The notes beneath the pieces are model-generated. The model made no database searches. It saw only the letters and a list, made by a program, of their open reading frames with translations, and was not told where the DNA came from. Positions 18,348 to 28,034 of a stretch of DNA of 64,000 nucleotides are shown here, in pieces (position 1 is the first letter of the stretch; each line of letters opens with the position of its first letter). The translations under genes were made by a program, and so were the position numbers. Source of the stretch: Nocardia brasiliensis (GTDB lineage: Bacteria > Actinomycetota > Actinomycetes > Mycobacteriales > Mycobacteriaceae); NCBI RefSeq assembly GCF_011801125.1, contig NZ_CP046171.1, positions 2,418,001-2,482,000 of the forward strand, in the 5' to 3' direction.

Positions 18348-19445
18348 ATGACCGTTGCTGCACAGTTTGCCCGTGTTCCGCATCCCGCGCCCGCCCCGGC
18401 GCAGCGGCGACAAGAGGTACTGGCGGCGCCCGGGTTCGGGCGGTTCTTCACCGACCACATGGTCTCGATCGATTACACCGACGGCGAGTGGACCAATGCG
18501 CGCGTCGAGCCGTACGGTCCGCTCTCGCTCGATCCCGCCACGATGGTCTTCCACTACGGCCAGGCCATTTTCGAAGGGTTGAAGGCGTACCGGCAGAACG
18601 ACGGCAGCGTCTCCTGCTTCCGCATCGACGCGAACGCCGCCCGGTTCCGCAGGTCCGCCCGCCGGATGGCGATGGCCGAGCTGCCCGAAGAACTGTTCAT
18701 CGAATCCGTGCGTCAGCTGCTCGAAGTCGACCGCGACTGGGTGCCCGCCGCAGGCGGCGAAGATTCGCTGTACCTGCGCCCGTTCATGTTCTCCACCGAG
18801 GCAGGCCTCGGCGTGAAGCCGGCGTCCGGCTACAAGTACCTGCTGATGGCTTCCCCGGCGGGCGCCTACTTCCCGCGCGGCGTGAAGCCGGTGCGGGTGT
18901 GGCTGTCCACCGAGTACGTGCGTGCCGCGCCGGGCGGCACCGGTGAGGCGAAGGTCGCGGGCAATTACGCCGCGTCGCTGCTCGCCCAGGCCGAGGCGAC
19001 GGAGAAGGGCTGCGATCAGGTCGTCTGGCTCGACGCCTGCGAGCGCCGCTACGTCGAGGAGATGGGCACCAACAACCTGTTCTTCGTCTTCGGCTCCGGT
19101 TCCGAGGCCCGCCTGGTCACCCCGGAACTGTCCGGTTCGCTGCTGCCCGGCATCACCCGTGACTCGCTGCTCACCCTGGCCGCCGACTCCGGTTTCCCGG
19201 TGGAGGAGCGCAAGGTTTCGGTCGAGGAGTGGCGTAAGGGCGCCGAATCCGGCGCCATCACCGAGACTTTCGCGTGCGGCACCGCGGCCGTGATCACCCC
19301 CGTCGGCTGGGTTCGTTCCGGCGACGGCGAATTCACCATCGGCGGCGGCGAGCCCGGCGAGGTCACCATGGCACTGCGCGACACCCTCACCGGAATCCAG
19401 CGCGGCACCTTCGCCGACATCCACGGGTGGATGCGCGGCATGTAG
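18348..19445 (+). CDS. ilvE: Branched-chain amino acid aminotransferase
   Basis: 365 residues, class IV PLP enzyme interconverting Leu/Ile/Val and their 2-oxo acids. Conserved: [29 protein letters not shown], the PLP lysine in [29 protein letters not shown] and the phosphate-binding [12 protein letters not shown]. It follows gcvT as in mycobacteria (Rv2211-Rv2210) but is separated by a repeat-filled 600-base gap and a terminator, so it probably has its own promoter. Confidence 0.97.
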   Translation: MTVAAQFARVPHPAPAPAQRRQEVLAAPGFGRFFTDHMVSIDYTDGEWTNARVEPYGPLSLDPATMVFHYGQAIFEGLKAYRQNDGSVSCFRIDANAARFRRSARRMAMAELPEELFIESVRQLLEVDRDWVPAAGGEDSLYLRPFMFSTEAGLGVKPASGYKYLLMASPAGAYFPRGVKPVRVWLSTEYVRAAPGGTGEAKVAGNYAASLLAQAEATEKGCDQVVWLDACERRYVEEMGTNNLFFVFGSGSEARLVTPELSGSLLPGITRDSLLTLAADSGFPVEERKVSVEEWRKGAESGAITETFACGTAAVITPVGWVRSGDGEFTIGGGEPGEVTMALRDTLTGIQRGTFADIHGWMRGM

Positions 19446-19451
19446 CGAGGA

Positions 19452-19478
19452 TGGAGGCGTCCCGAGGGGGATGCCTCC
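19452..19478 (+). terminator. Hairpin 3' of ilvE
   Basis: Arms TGGAGGCGTCCC / GGGATGCCTCCA (one mismatch) directly after the stop. Confidence 0.6.
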
Positions 19479-19527
19479 ACCACGGCGACCACACGCCGGT
19501 CGATCAGCCTGCCGTCGAGCCGGAAGG

Positions 19528-19690
19528 TGCCGAGCTCCGGTGTATTCGGGCGTGCTCTGGAGGACCGTGTATCCGGCTCGGTGTCGAGCACCGGTGTTCG
19601 GGCGTGTGCCGTCGAGCACCGGCTACTCGGGCGGTGTCGAGCACCGCGTATCCCGGTCTGCTGTGGAGCAGCGGATATCCCGGCGCGCCG
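19528..19690. repeat. Degenerate tandem array, 25-28 bp units
   Basis: About six units headed TCGAGCACCGG or TGGAGCAGCGG and ending CGGGCGTG-like: starts at 19528, 19556, 19584, 19612, 19637 and 19664. It fills the convergent gap between ilvE and the MBL gene and codes for nothing recognisable. Confidence 0.65.
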
Positions 19691-19706
19691 TCGAGGTGCC
19701 CCCTCG

Positions 19707-20420
19707 TCAGCCCGGCATGAGCATGTGCCACTGCTCGAGGGTCTGCGGGCGCAGCACGTAGTTGTTGTCCCGGACAGTGGACAGCGGAGCGAACGGGTCC
19801 TGTGAATACCAGTGGCCCGGGTAGACCACCGGGTCACCGGATAAGCCGGCCAAATAGCGCAGGCTGCGGAACATTTCGTCGGAATCCCCGCCGGGGAAGT
19901 CGGTGCGGCCGCAACCGTCGACGAACAATGTGTCACCCGCGATGAGCCGACCGTCGAAAAGGAAGCATTGGCTGCCGGGCGTATGTCCCGGGGTGTGCAG
20001 CAGTTCGATGTCGAAAGCGCCGACGCTGACCTTGTCGCCGTGCTCGTGACCGGTGAGTTCGCTGGGCGCGATGCCGGTGACATTGGCCACCCAGGACAGC
20101 TCGTTCGCGTTGACATGCACTGGGACGCTTGTCTTTTCGAGCAGTTCCCGCACGCCGCGCAGGGTGAACCCGAGCATCGTGCCGCCCACGTGGTCCGGGT
20201 GATGGTGGGTGGCGAGCACCCCGGTCACGCGTAGCCCGTCACCTTCGGCGACATCGACCAGATCGGCCGCCGCGTACGCGGGATCGACGACCACCGCCTC
20301 CCCGCTCTCCCGATCGCCGATCAAATACGCGAAATTGCGCATCTGCGTCGCAATCGGATCGCCGACGGCGTAGTCCCTCCCCGACAACAGCTGGCGAAAA
20401 TACAGGCGCTCAGAAGACAT
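19707..20420 (-). CDS. MBL-fold metallo-hydrolase (glyoxalase II-like)
   Basis: 237 residues from ATG 20420 (MSSERLYFRQLL); the 25 residues upstream in frame are not family-like. Metallo-beta-lactamase fold with the binuclear metal motif THHHPDHVGG, GHTPGSQCFLF, AGDTLF and a C-terminal YPGHWYSQD. The pattern is that of glyoxalase II/persulfide-dioxygenase-like hydrolases. Substrate unknown, probably a thioester. It is monocistronic and convergent with ilvE. Confidence 0.88.
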   Translation of the reverse strand: MSSERLYFRQLLSGRDYAVGDPIATQMRNFAYLIGDRESGEAVVVDPAYAAADLVDVAEGDGLRVTGVLATHHHPDHVGGTMLGFTLRGVRELLEKTSVPVHVNANELSWVANVTGIAPSELTGHEHGDKVSVGAFDIELLHTPGHTPGSQCFLFDGRLIAGDTLFVDGCGRTDFPGGDSDEMFRSLRYLAGLSGDPVVYPGHWYSQDPFAPLSTVRDNNYVLRPQTLEQWHMLMPG

Positions 20421-20593
20421 ACAGCACACCTTATTGCCCGACCCAGACGCTTCGCGCGCCGCAACCGTAAATCCCCGGCGACCGCACCCCGTCACCTGGA
20501 CATTCGCGTACCCAAGTCCTGAGCAAGATCAACAAGGTGGGGTGGCGGTGTCCTCTGGCGGACATCGAGAGGTCGATGGGGGCTGGTGCGGGG

Positions 20594-21343
20594 TCAGGGG
20601 TGGAGGGAGATGACGGCGGCGGTGAGGGCGACGGTGAGCTCGAGGGTGGCGCCCAGGGTGTCGCCGGAAAGGCCGGCGAAGCGGCGGACGGTGTGGCGAA
20701 CGAGGACAGCCGCCGCGGCGAGGGCGAGCAGGACTGCGAGGGGGCCTTGCCAGCGGTGGTCCGGAGTGGCGAGCGTTGCCGCTGCCAACGTGGCGATCGC
20801 CCAGCCGATGGCGGTCAGCGGGGATTGGGTGCCTGCCACGAGCGCGCCGAAGTTGGTGTCCGGTGCGGCGTCGATTCCCTTGCGGCAGGCGAGAACCACG
20901 GCGACGCGGCCCGCCGCGACGGCGAGCGCCACCGCGAACCAGTGGCCGGCCTCGGCCAGCGCGGCGAATGAGAACGCCTGAACGCCAATCGAAAACACGA
21001 TGGCCGCGACGCCGAACGGCCCGGCCCCACCGCTCTTCATGATCTGGCGTGCCCGCTCGGGGGTGCCGTAGCTGCCGAGGCCGTCCATGGTGTCGGCGAG
21101 CCCGTCCAGATGCATGCCGCGAGTGAGCAATGCCAGCGCCCCGATGACAGCCAGCCCCGCCAAAAGCGAACTCGCGCCCAGCCGATCCAGTGCCAACAAC
21201 AGTCCCGCCGCTCCGGCTCCGAGCAGTGCACCGACCAACGGCGCCAATGCGATTGCCCGCCCCGCCACCACCCGATCCACCGTCTCCGGGCCGCGCACCG
21301 GCAACACCGTCAACCACGAAATCGCAAGCCGCACGGCGTTCAC
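20594..21343 (-). CDS. cobS: Adenosylcobinamide-GDP ribazoletransferase (cobalamin synthase)
   Basis: 249 residues from GTG 21343, giving the usual family length; an ATG 30 codons upstream adds residues without similarity. Integral membrane enzyme joining adenosylcobinamide-GDP to alpha-ribazole in the last step of B12 assembly. Conserved FLTVLPVRG-like start (here SWLTVLPVRG), the acidic motif MHLDGLADTMDGLGSYG and RMKSGG-type loop (QIMKSGGAGPFG), with several hydrophobic helices. It is transcribed in the same direction as cobT and cobU, with repeat-filled gaps between them. Confidence 0.95.
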   Translation of the reverse strand: MNAVRLAISWLTVLPVRGPETVDRVVAGRAIALAPLVGALLGAGAAGLLLALDRLGASSLLAGLAVIGALALLTRGMHLDGLADTMDGLGSYGTPERARQIMKSGGAGPFGVAAIVFSIGVQAFSFAALAEAGHWFAVALAVAAGRVAVVLACRKGIDAAPDTNFGALVAGTQSPLTAIGWAIATLAAATLATPDHRWQGPLAVLLALAAAAVLVRHTVRRFAGLSGDTLGATLELTVALTAAVISLHP

Positions 21344-21471
21344 AGGCGCGGCTCCCGTCGAATGCGCTTCGCTGCCAGGGGGAGTCGCCGCGCGTCTGTG
21401 TCGCGACCGGAAGCGACCTGCCGTCGCTTCCATGACTGAAATGCCGTGGCGTTCAGCGAATTCCGACCCCG

Positions 21472-21579
21472 CTCGGTCGACGGGGGTTGCTCGATGGGCC
21501 GAAGCTGTTCGGTTGACGGGCGCTCCTCGATTGTCTGGGGCCGCTCAACTGATCGGCTCCACTCGATCGGCCGGCGCCG
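21472..21579. repeat. 18-bp tandem array, six degenerate units
   Basis: Units of exactly 18 bases begin at 21472, 21490, 21508, 21526, 21544 and 21562: CTCGGTCGACGGGGGTTG, CTCGATGGGCCGAAGCTG, TTCGGTTGACGGGCGCTC, CTCGATTGTCTGGGGCCG, CTCAACTGATCGGCTCCA and a last CTCGATCGGCCGGCGCC unit. It lies in the cobT-cobS gap (21344-21641), which otherwise has no recognisable gene. Confidence 0.75.
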
Positions 21580-21641
21580 GCCTTTCCGCAGGCGATCGGA
21601 AGCGGCCCCAGGTGCGCGTTCCGATCGCTCCCCGTGACGGA

Positions 21642-22745
21642 TCACTTGCGCAGGTTCGGCGGGTCAGCCGGCACGGAAAGCGCGGTGTTGTCGGCGGTTT
21701 CGGTGCCGGCGTTGCTGACGCCCGCCTCGGTGAACGTGGACATCTCCGCGAGCGTGGCGACGGCGGCGCGGAGCACCGGGAGTGCGGTGAGGGCGCCGGA
21801 ACCCTCGCCGAGGCGCATGCCGAAGTCGAGCAGCGGCTCGAGGCGCAGACGTTGCAGGGCCAACTGGTGGGCCGGTTCGGTGGAACGGTGACTGGCCAGC
21901 CACCAGGCCGCGGAACCTGGCGCGAGATCTTCGGCGACCAACGCCGCGGCGGTGACGACCACGCCGTCGAGCAGCACCGGTGTCCGGCGCACGGCGGCCT
22001 GGGCCAGGAACGCGGCCATGGCGGCGAAGTCGGCGCCTGCGGCGACCCGGAGCAGTTCGACCGGGTCCTTCGCCACCGGACGAGCCCGGCGCATCGCGTC
22101 CCTGATCGCCGCGACCTTGCGCGACCAGCCCGCATCGTCGACACCGGTACCGCGCCCGACCGCGGCGACCGGTTCGGTGTCGGTACGGGTGGCGATGAGC
22201 ACGGTGGCGGGGGTGGTGTTGCCGATACCCATATCGCCCGCGATGAGCAGGTCGGCGCCCGCGTCGATCTCCTCGTCGGCGATCGCTTTGCCCGCCGCGA
22301 GGGCGGCCCGCACCTCGTCCTCGGTGAGGGCGTCTTCGCGGTCGATCGCTCCGCTGGACCGGCGGACCTTGTGCGCGGCGACCGCCGGATCGGTCTCGGC
22401 GTCGACGGAGATGTCCGCGACCCGGACGGTGGCGTCGGCGACGGACGCGAGCGCGTTCACCGCTGCGCCCCCGGCAAGGAAATTCGCGACCATCTGCGCG
22501 GTGACTTCGCTCGGATACGCCGAGACCCCGTGCCGCGCCACACCGTGATCTCCGGCGAACACCACGACCCGCGCGCGCTCGAACTGTTTCGGCGGGCACC
22601 CGCCCTGGCAGGCCGCGACCCAGTTGCCCAGTTCCTCCAACCGGCCCAGCGCGCCACCGGGTTTGGTCAGTTGCGCCTGTCGCTGCTCGGCCGCCGCTCG
22701 AACCTGTGCGTCAGGCGGTGTCACCGGCCTGAATCCGTCTGTCAC
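21642..22745 (-). CDS. cobT: Nicotinate-nucleotide--dimethylbenzimidazole phosphoribosyltransferase
   Basis: 367 residues from GTG 22745, close to the 356-residue family norm. It makes alpha-ribazole phosphate, the lower-ligand nucleotide of B12. Conserved [38 protein letters not shown], the catalytic-Glu region RLGEGSGA and [11 protein letters not shown]. It stands between cobU and cobS on the same strand. Confidence 0.95.
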   Translation of the reverse strand: MTDGFRPVTPPDAQVRAAAEQRQAQLTKPGGALGRLEELGNWVAACQGGCPPKQFERARVVVFAGDHGVARHGVSAYPSEVTAQMVANFLAGGAAVNALASVADATVRVADISVDAETDPAVAAHKVRRSSGAIDREDALTEDEVRAALAAGKAIADEEIDAGADLLIAGDMGIGNTTPATVLIATRTDTEPVAAVGRGTGVDDAGWSRKVAAIRDAMRRARPVAKDPVELLRVAAGADFAAMAAFLAQAAVRRTPVLLDGVVVTAAALVAEDLAPGSAAWWLASHRSTEPAHQLALQRLRLEPLLDFGMRLGEGSGALTALPVLRAAVATLAEMSTFTEAGVSNAGTETADNTALSVPADPPNLRK

Positions 22746-22841
22746 TATCCACCCTTCCGGTCGGAGCGGCCCAGACCACCGCACTCTTGCGCCCAATCTT
22801 GCCCGCCCGTCGATTCCCGCGCGCACCCCACCTCACCCACT

Positions 22842-22920
22842 TGGTCGGATGATCACGAGGAACTGGTGGCGGCATCGCGCGAGAGGCTCCCGCCACCATT
22901 TCCTCCTGATCGGTTGACCA
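22842..22920. repeat. Dispersed 79-bp palindrome family, copy 2
   Basis: Ends TGGTCGGATGATCACGAGG and CCTGATCGGTTGACCA, inner arms GGTGGCGG / CCGCCACC, loop GCATCGCGCGAGAGGCTC-like. Same length and layout as copies 3 and 4, reverse orientation. It lies between cobU and cobT. Confidence 0.85.
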
Positions 22921-22952
22921 GTGCGCGACCGGCCGCGCTCGGGGTCGAGCGG

Positions 22953-23507
22953 CTACTTGAGGCGGAGGGGGAGGCCTGCCACGACGAGGAAGGCCTCGTC
23001 GCAGGTGTGGGCCAGGCGCTGGTTGAGCGTGCCGATCTCGTCGCGGAACAGGCGGCCGGAGCGAGTGGCGGGTACGACGCCCATGCCGACCTCGGGGGAG
23101 ACGATGATCAGGCGGTGCTGGTATGCGGCAACGGCGTCGATCAAGGCGTCGGCGTCGGGAGTGACGGTGCCGCGCGGGGCTTCCCAGGCGTCGCGGGCGT
23201 CGATGCGTGCGGTGAGCCAGGTGCCGATGTCGTCGACGAGGGTCGCGCCCTCCGGTGGGTGACCGCGGAGAACCGCTGCCGGATCGGCACTCTCGACCAC
23301 CGACCAGTCGGCGGGCCGCCGGTCACGATGCTTGGCGATGCGCTCGGCGAAGTCGAGATCCGCCGGATCGGGCACCGAGGTCGCCAAATACCGCACCGCC
23401 CCACCCGCGGCCGCCGCCAGCCCCTCCGCAAAAGCCGACTTCCCCGACCGCGCCCCACCCAGAACAAGAGTCTTAAGCGGCTCCCCGGCCGAAACACTGT
23501 GCGACAC
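22953..23507 (-). CDS. cobU: Adenosylcobinamide kinase / guanylyltransferase
   Basis: 184 residues from GTG 23507. Bifunctional enzyme phosphorylating adenosylcobinamide and converting it to the GDP form used by CobS. P-loop GGARSGKS (17-24), HRDRRPADW with the conserved His-Arg, and VSPEVGMGVVP with the RDEIGTLNQRLA segment are all present. First gene of cobU-cobT-cobS. No cobalamin riboswitch was recognised upstream; the leader is a heptanucleotide satellite instead. Confidence 0.95.
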   Translation of the reverse strand: MSHSVSAGEPLKTLVLGGARSGKSAFAEGLAAAAGGAVRYLATSVPDPADLDFAERIAKHRDRRPADWSVVESADPAAVLRGHPPEGATLVDDIGTWLTARIDARDAWEAPRGTVTPDADALIDAVAAYQHRLIIVSPEVGMGVVPATRSGRLFRDEIGTLNQRLAHTCDEAFLVVAGLPLRLK

Positions 23508-23559
23508 GCCAGCACGCTACCAACCATCGACCCCGGCACCGCCGAGCCGCATCCTTGCC

Positions 23560-23960
23560 GTGCCTCGTGCCTCGTGCCTCGTGCCTCGTGCCTCGTGCCT
23601 CGTGCCTCGTGCCTCGTGCCTCGTGTCTTGTGTCTTGTGTCTTGTGTCTTGTGCTTCGTGCTTCGTGCTTCGTGCTTCGTGCCTCGCCGGGGTTCGTGCC
23701 TCGTGTGCCGTGCCTCGTGTGCCTCGCCGCGGTTCGTGCCCCGTGCCTCGCGCCTCGTGTCTTGTGGGTCGCGTTGTGTGCCTGTCCCGCGCCGTGCTTC
23801 GTGTCTCGTGCCTCGCGCCTCGTGTCTTGTGGGTCGCGTTGTGTGCCTGTCCCGCGCCGTGCTTCGTGTCTCGTGCGTCGCGCCGCGTGCCTACCCCCCG
23901 CGCCCCGCGCCGCGCTTCGTGTCTCGTGCCTCGCGGCTCGCTTCGTGCCTGCGTCTCGCG
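23560..23960. repeat. Heptanucleotide satellite (GTGCCTC / GTGTCTT / GTGCTTC)
   Basis: From 23560 to 23685 there are 18 contiguous 7-base units: nine GTGCCTC, four GTGTCTT, four GTGCTTC, one GTGCCTC. Degenerate units continue to about 23960, including a near-identical duplication of about 66 bases (CGCCTCGTGTCTTGTGGGTC and onward) in tandem around 23750-23880. It fills the gap between cobU and the GlxA-type regulator. Long open frames across it are artefacts of the repeat. Confidence 0.9.
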
Positions 23961-24033
23961 CCCGCGGTCATCGCACACGGCGGCCAGCGCTCTCACAGGT
24001 GGGACGTGGCGGGCGCGGGGTTTCCGGAGTTGG

Positions 24034-25011
24034 TTAGGCGGGGGATTCGATGGGGTCGGGGATGGCGCCGAAGCGGCGGCGGTATTCGGTGGGGGCGATG
24101 CCGACGAAGCGTTGGAAGTGGTGGCGGAGCAGGGCGCCGGAGCCGAAGCCGGCGCGGGCCGCGATCTGCTCGAGGCCGAGGTCGGTTTCCTCGAGGAGCT
24201 GCTTGGTGAGCAGGATGCGTTGGTTGGTGAGCCATTTCACCGGGGTGGTTCCGGTTTCGGCGGCGAAGCGGCGGGCGAAGGTGCGGGTGGACATGGTGGA
24301 GCGCGCGGCCAGGTCTTCGATGGTGTGCGCGAGGTCGAGGTTGGCGCTCATCCACTCCAGGGTCGGGATGAGGCTGTCGGAGGTGCAGGTGGCGACGGGA
24401 CGTTCGATGAATTGACGTTGCCCCCCGTCGCGCTGTGGCGGCACGACCATGCGCCGGGCGATGGCGTTGGCGACGGCGCTGCCGAGTTCGCGGCGCACCA
24501 GATGCAGGCACGCGTCGATGCCCGCGGCGGTGCCCGCGCTGGTGATCAGGTTGCCTTCGTCGACGAAGAGCACGTCGGGGTCGACGGTCGCGTCCGGGTA
24601 CATAGCGGCGAGTTCGTCGACGTACCCCCAGTGGGTGGTGCATTTTCGTCCGTCGAGCAGGCCTGCGGCGCCGGCCAGGAACGCGCCGGAGCACACGGTC
24701 AGGACGGTCGCGCCCGCGGCCGCCGCGTTGCGGACGGCGTCGACAACGCGCGGGTCGAAGTCCTTCTTCGAGGAGGCGGCCGGGATGGCGACGAGGTCGG
24801 CGTCCGCCAGTTCTTCCAGGCCGTACTCGGGAGTGAGGGTGATGCCGGGGGAGGTGGACTGCAGCGCTTGACCGGGCTCGGCACCACAGACCCGGAAGTC
24901 GAAGGAGGGCAACCCGTAGGAGCTGCGGTCGAGCCCGAAAACCTCGCAGAGGACGCCGAACTCGAACATGGCCATGCGATCGGACAGCACCACGGCGACC
25001 TTCGACAACAT
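24034..25011 (-). CDS. GlxA/FtrA-type AraC-family regulator with DJ-1/PfpI domain
   Basis: 325 residues. Residues 1-170 form a DJ-1/PfpI-like class I amidotransferase fold (VAVVLSDRMAMFEFGVLCEV; nucleophile-elbow VCSGAFLAGAAG with Cys), followed by an AraC HTH_18 domain (MSTRTFARRFAAETGTTPVKW, then LEQIAARAGFGSGALLRHHF). Such proteins activate catabolic or stress genes in response to small molecules that bind the amidotransferase-like domain. The target is not evident. Divergent from a 52-residue membrane peptide gene 85 bases away. Confidence 0.93.
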   Translation of the reverse strand: MLSKVAVVLSDRMAMFEFGVLCEVFGLDRSSYGLPSFDFRVCGAEPGQALQSTSPGITLTPEYGLEELADADLVAIPAASSKKDFDPRVVDAVRNAAAAGATVLTVCSGAFLAGAAGLLDGRKCTTHWGYVDELAAMYPDATVDPDVLFVDEGNLITSAGTAAGIDACLHLVRRELGSAVANAIARRMVVPPQRDGGQRQFIERPVATCTSDSLIPTLEWMSANLDLAHTIEDLAARSTMSTRTFARRFAAETGTTPVKWLTNQRILLTKQLLEETDLGLEQIAARAGFGSGALLRHHFQRFVGIAPTEYRRRFGAIPDPIESPA

Positions 25012-25096
25012 GGTGCAAGAATACTGGCTGAATCTTTGCGAAGTGTGTCAGTACCGCCACTTTCGGCGGTAACTAAACGGGCGCAAAATTACTGCC

Positions 25097-25255
25097 ATGG
25101 TTACTTTCTTCCTCACCCTGGCAGTCATCGTCGCGTTCGCCGTTCTGGTCCGGACCTTCTCCGGCCCGGCAGGGTCGAGCGACGTCACCGATCGCGATGC
25201 CCAGCGCACGCACGCCGAACTGGCGGCGATGCTCGGCCGCACTGTCAACCACTGA
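25097..25255 (+). CDS. Small single-helix membrane protein, 52 residues
   Basis: ATG 25097 to TGA 25255: MVTFFLTLAVIVAFAVLVRT, then a polar tail with SGPAGSSDVTDRDAQRTHAEL and LGRTVNH. One N-terminal transmembrane helix and a hydrophilic tail. A strong terminator follows 20 bases later. No family recognised. Divergent orientation to the GlxA-type regulator makes it a possible target. Confidence 0.6.
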   Translation: MVTFFLTLAVIVAFAVLVRTFSGPAGSSDVTDRDAQRTHAELAAMLGRTVNH

Positions 25256-25274
25256 TCCCTATGTGTCCGCCGAA

Positions 25275-25308
25275 AGCGGCCCGGCTCGTATTCACGAGCC
25301 GGGCCGCT
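25275..25308. terminator. Perfect 15-bp hairpin terminator
   Basis: Arms AGCGGCCCGGCTCGT / ACGAGCCGGGCCGCT with a 4-base loop, between two convergent genes. It probably serves both. Confidence 0.8.
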
Positions 25309-25336
25309 GTCATGTGCGGGTCGCGCCGTAAGCCCC

Positions 25337-26008
25337 CTATACGGCGGTGCCCGGGGTGACGCGCGGCTTCGGCGCGCGCATCTTGCGGATCTGGGACGCG
25401 CGCACGAAGGCGTACCAGCCGAGCTTGAAACCGGTGTCGGTGGTGTCGGGGAAGCGCTCCCTGACCCGGTTGTTGACGATGCGGCCGAGCACGAACCCTT
25501 CGGCGATCATGAAGAACATCATGACCAGCATCGCCAGCGTGACGATGGTCTGCAGCGTCGGCGCGACGAACATCGACAGGATCAGCACCAGCGCCATCGG
25601 CATGAACAGGCCGACCAGGTTGCGCCGGGCGTCGACGAGGTCGCGCACGAACCCGCGCACCGGTCCTTGGTCGCGCGGCAGCAGGTACTTGTCCTCGCCG
25701 GCGAGCATGCGGTTGCGCCGGTCGGCGACCGCGGCCTTGCGCTCGGCCGCGGCGGCCTTGCGCTCCTCCTTGGTGCCTCGGGTGGCCTTGCGCCGGGCGC
25801 GGGCCTCCTTCGCGGTCAGGGGTGCGGGAGCGACCGGACCGCGGCGCTTGCCTTGCGCGTCACGGCGTTTCGGAGTGGGACGGCCCTTGCCCGCAGTGGT
25901 GGTAACCGCTGTTCGGGTGGAGCCCGCGGTCGAGTTGCCGTCCGCGGTCGCCGTCTCATCGGCGGCCGCGTCGGTGCTGCTGGACTCGCCGCGACGGAAC
26001 AATTTCAC
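25337..26008 (-). CDS. DUF3043 membrane protein
   Basis: 223 residues. A Thr/Ala-rich and then very basic N-terminus (KRRDAQGKRR, RARRKATRGTKEERKAAAAER) is followed by the conserved AGEDKYLLPRDQGPVRGFVRD, two membrane helices (NLVGLFMPMALVLILSMFV and TIVTLAMLVMMFFMIAEGF) and a basic tail. This is DUF3043, an actinobacterial family of unknown function (Rv2206-like by synteny). Divergent from erpA. Confidence 0.88.
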   Translation of the reverse strand: MKLFRRGESSSTDAAADETATADGNSTAGSTRTAVTTTAGKGRPTPKRRDAQGKRRGPVAPAPLTAKEARARRKATRGTKEERKAAAAERKAAVADRRNRMLAGEDKYLLPRDQGPVRGFVRDLVDARRNLVGLFMPMALVLILSMFVAPTLQTIVTLAMLVMMFFMIAEGFVLGRIVNNRVRERFPDTTDTGFKLGWYAFVRASQIRKMRAPKPRVTPGTAV

Positions 26009-26203
26009 ACCGACCAGGCTATTCGATGAGTTACGTCGCGGGAAATGCGGTCCGATTCGCGCAGGTGTGTGGGGTCACAGAGGTGACGTGTTCCTTCGCG
26101 CGCGGTGGTGGCAAGATGGGGAATAGCAGCCCGCCGAGTGGTGTTGACCGACACGACCCGTGCGCTGTTCACGGGTCGACGACAGGTTCCTCGAGGAGAG
26201 TTC

Positions 26204-26560
26204 ATGACTGTGCAGAACGAGACCGCCACCGAAACCCACGGTGTGGTGCTGACCGATGCTGCCGCCAGCAAGGCGAAGGCACTGCTGGATCAGGAGGGTC
26301 GCGACGACCTGGCGCTGCGGATCGCGGTGCAGCCGGGTGGTTGCGCCGGCCTGCGATACCAGCTCTTCTTCGACGACCGTTCGCTCGACGGCGACCTGAC
26401 CGTCGATTTCGGCGGCGTCAAGCTGGCTGTCGACCGGATGAGCGCGCCGTACGTGCAGGGTGCGTCCATCGACTTCGTCGACACCATCGAGAAGCAGGGC
26501 TTCACCATCGACAACCCGAACGCCACCGGCTCCTGCGCCTGCGGCGATTCTTTCAACTGA
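26204..26560 (+). CDS. erpA: Iron-sulfur cluster insertion protein, HesB/IscA type
   Basis: 118 residues from ATG 26204 with GAGGAGAG upstream. A-type Fe-S carrier: LRIAVQPGGCAGLRY has the first cluster Cys, and NATGSCACGDSF the C-terminal CxC pair. It delivers clusters to apo-proteins such as LipA. Homologue of Rv2204c by position between DUF3043 and adoK. Confidence 0.93.
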   Translation: MTVQNETATETHGVVLTDAAASKAKALLDQEGRDDLALRIAVQPGGCAGLRYQLFFDDRSLDGDLTVDFGGVKLAVDRMSAPYVQGASIDFVDTIEKQGFTIDNPNATGSCACGDSFN

Positions 26561-26591
26561 GAACACTCGTCGCCACCGCGTAATCAGCCCG

Positions 26592-26616
26592 CCCCACGTG
26601 AGAACCTCACGTGGGG
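26592..26616 (+). terminator. Terminator hairpin of erpA
   Basis: Arms CCCCACGTGAG / CTCACGTGGGG with a 3-base loop, 31 bases past the stop. Confidence 0.75.
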
Positions 26617-27916
<1,300 letters not shown>

Positions 27917-27995
27917 GCAACCCCCACCGCCCCAAGCCGTTGCGCCGCGCCCGATTTCGTCGACGAAGTAGTGCGCGGCGCACGTCATCGATGCA

Positions 27996-28026
27996 CGTAG
28001 GGCCCCTCCATCGGAGGGGCCCTACG
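27996..28026. terminator. Bidirectional terminator between adoK and asnB
   Basis: Arms CGTAGGGCCCCTCC / GGAGGGGCCCTACG with a 3-base loop, then TTTT on the plus strand. It lies 8 bases beyond the asnB stop and about 80 beyond adoK. Confidence 0.85.
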
Positions 28027-28034
28027 CGTTTTGG

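Noticed and set aside
20520..20592. Possible fifth, half copy of the 79-bp palindrome (GATCAACAAGGTGGGGTGGCG)
   Set aside because: Only one arm is vaguely similar and the loop does not match; not distinguishable from chance.
23560..23960. CRISPR array
   Set aside because: Seven-base units without spacers; no cas genes in the window.
23508..24033. Cobalamin riboswitch upstream of cobU
   Set aside because: The leader is filled by the heptanucleotide satellite and no B12-box-like sequence was found by eye.
21087..24209. Very long plus-strand open frame across cobS, cobT, cobU and the heptanucleotide satellite
   Set aside because: It runs antisense to three clear cobalamin genes. Its repetitive ASCLVPR-type protein comes from the 7-base repeat lacking stops.
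23332..25359. 675-residue plus-strand frame
   Set aside because: Antisense to cobU and the GlxA-type regulator; repeat-driven and without domains.
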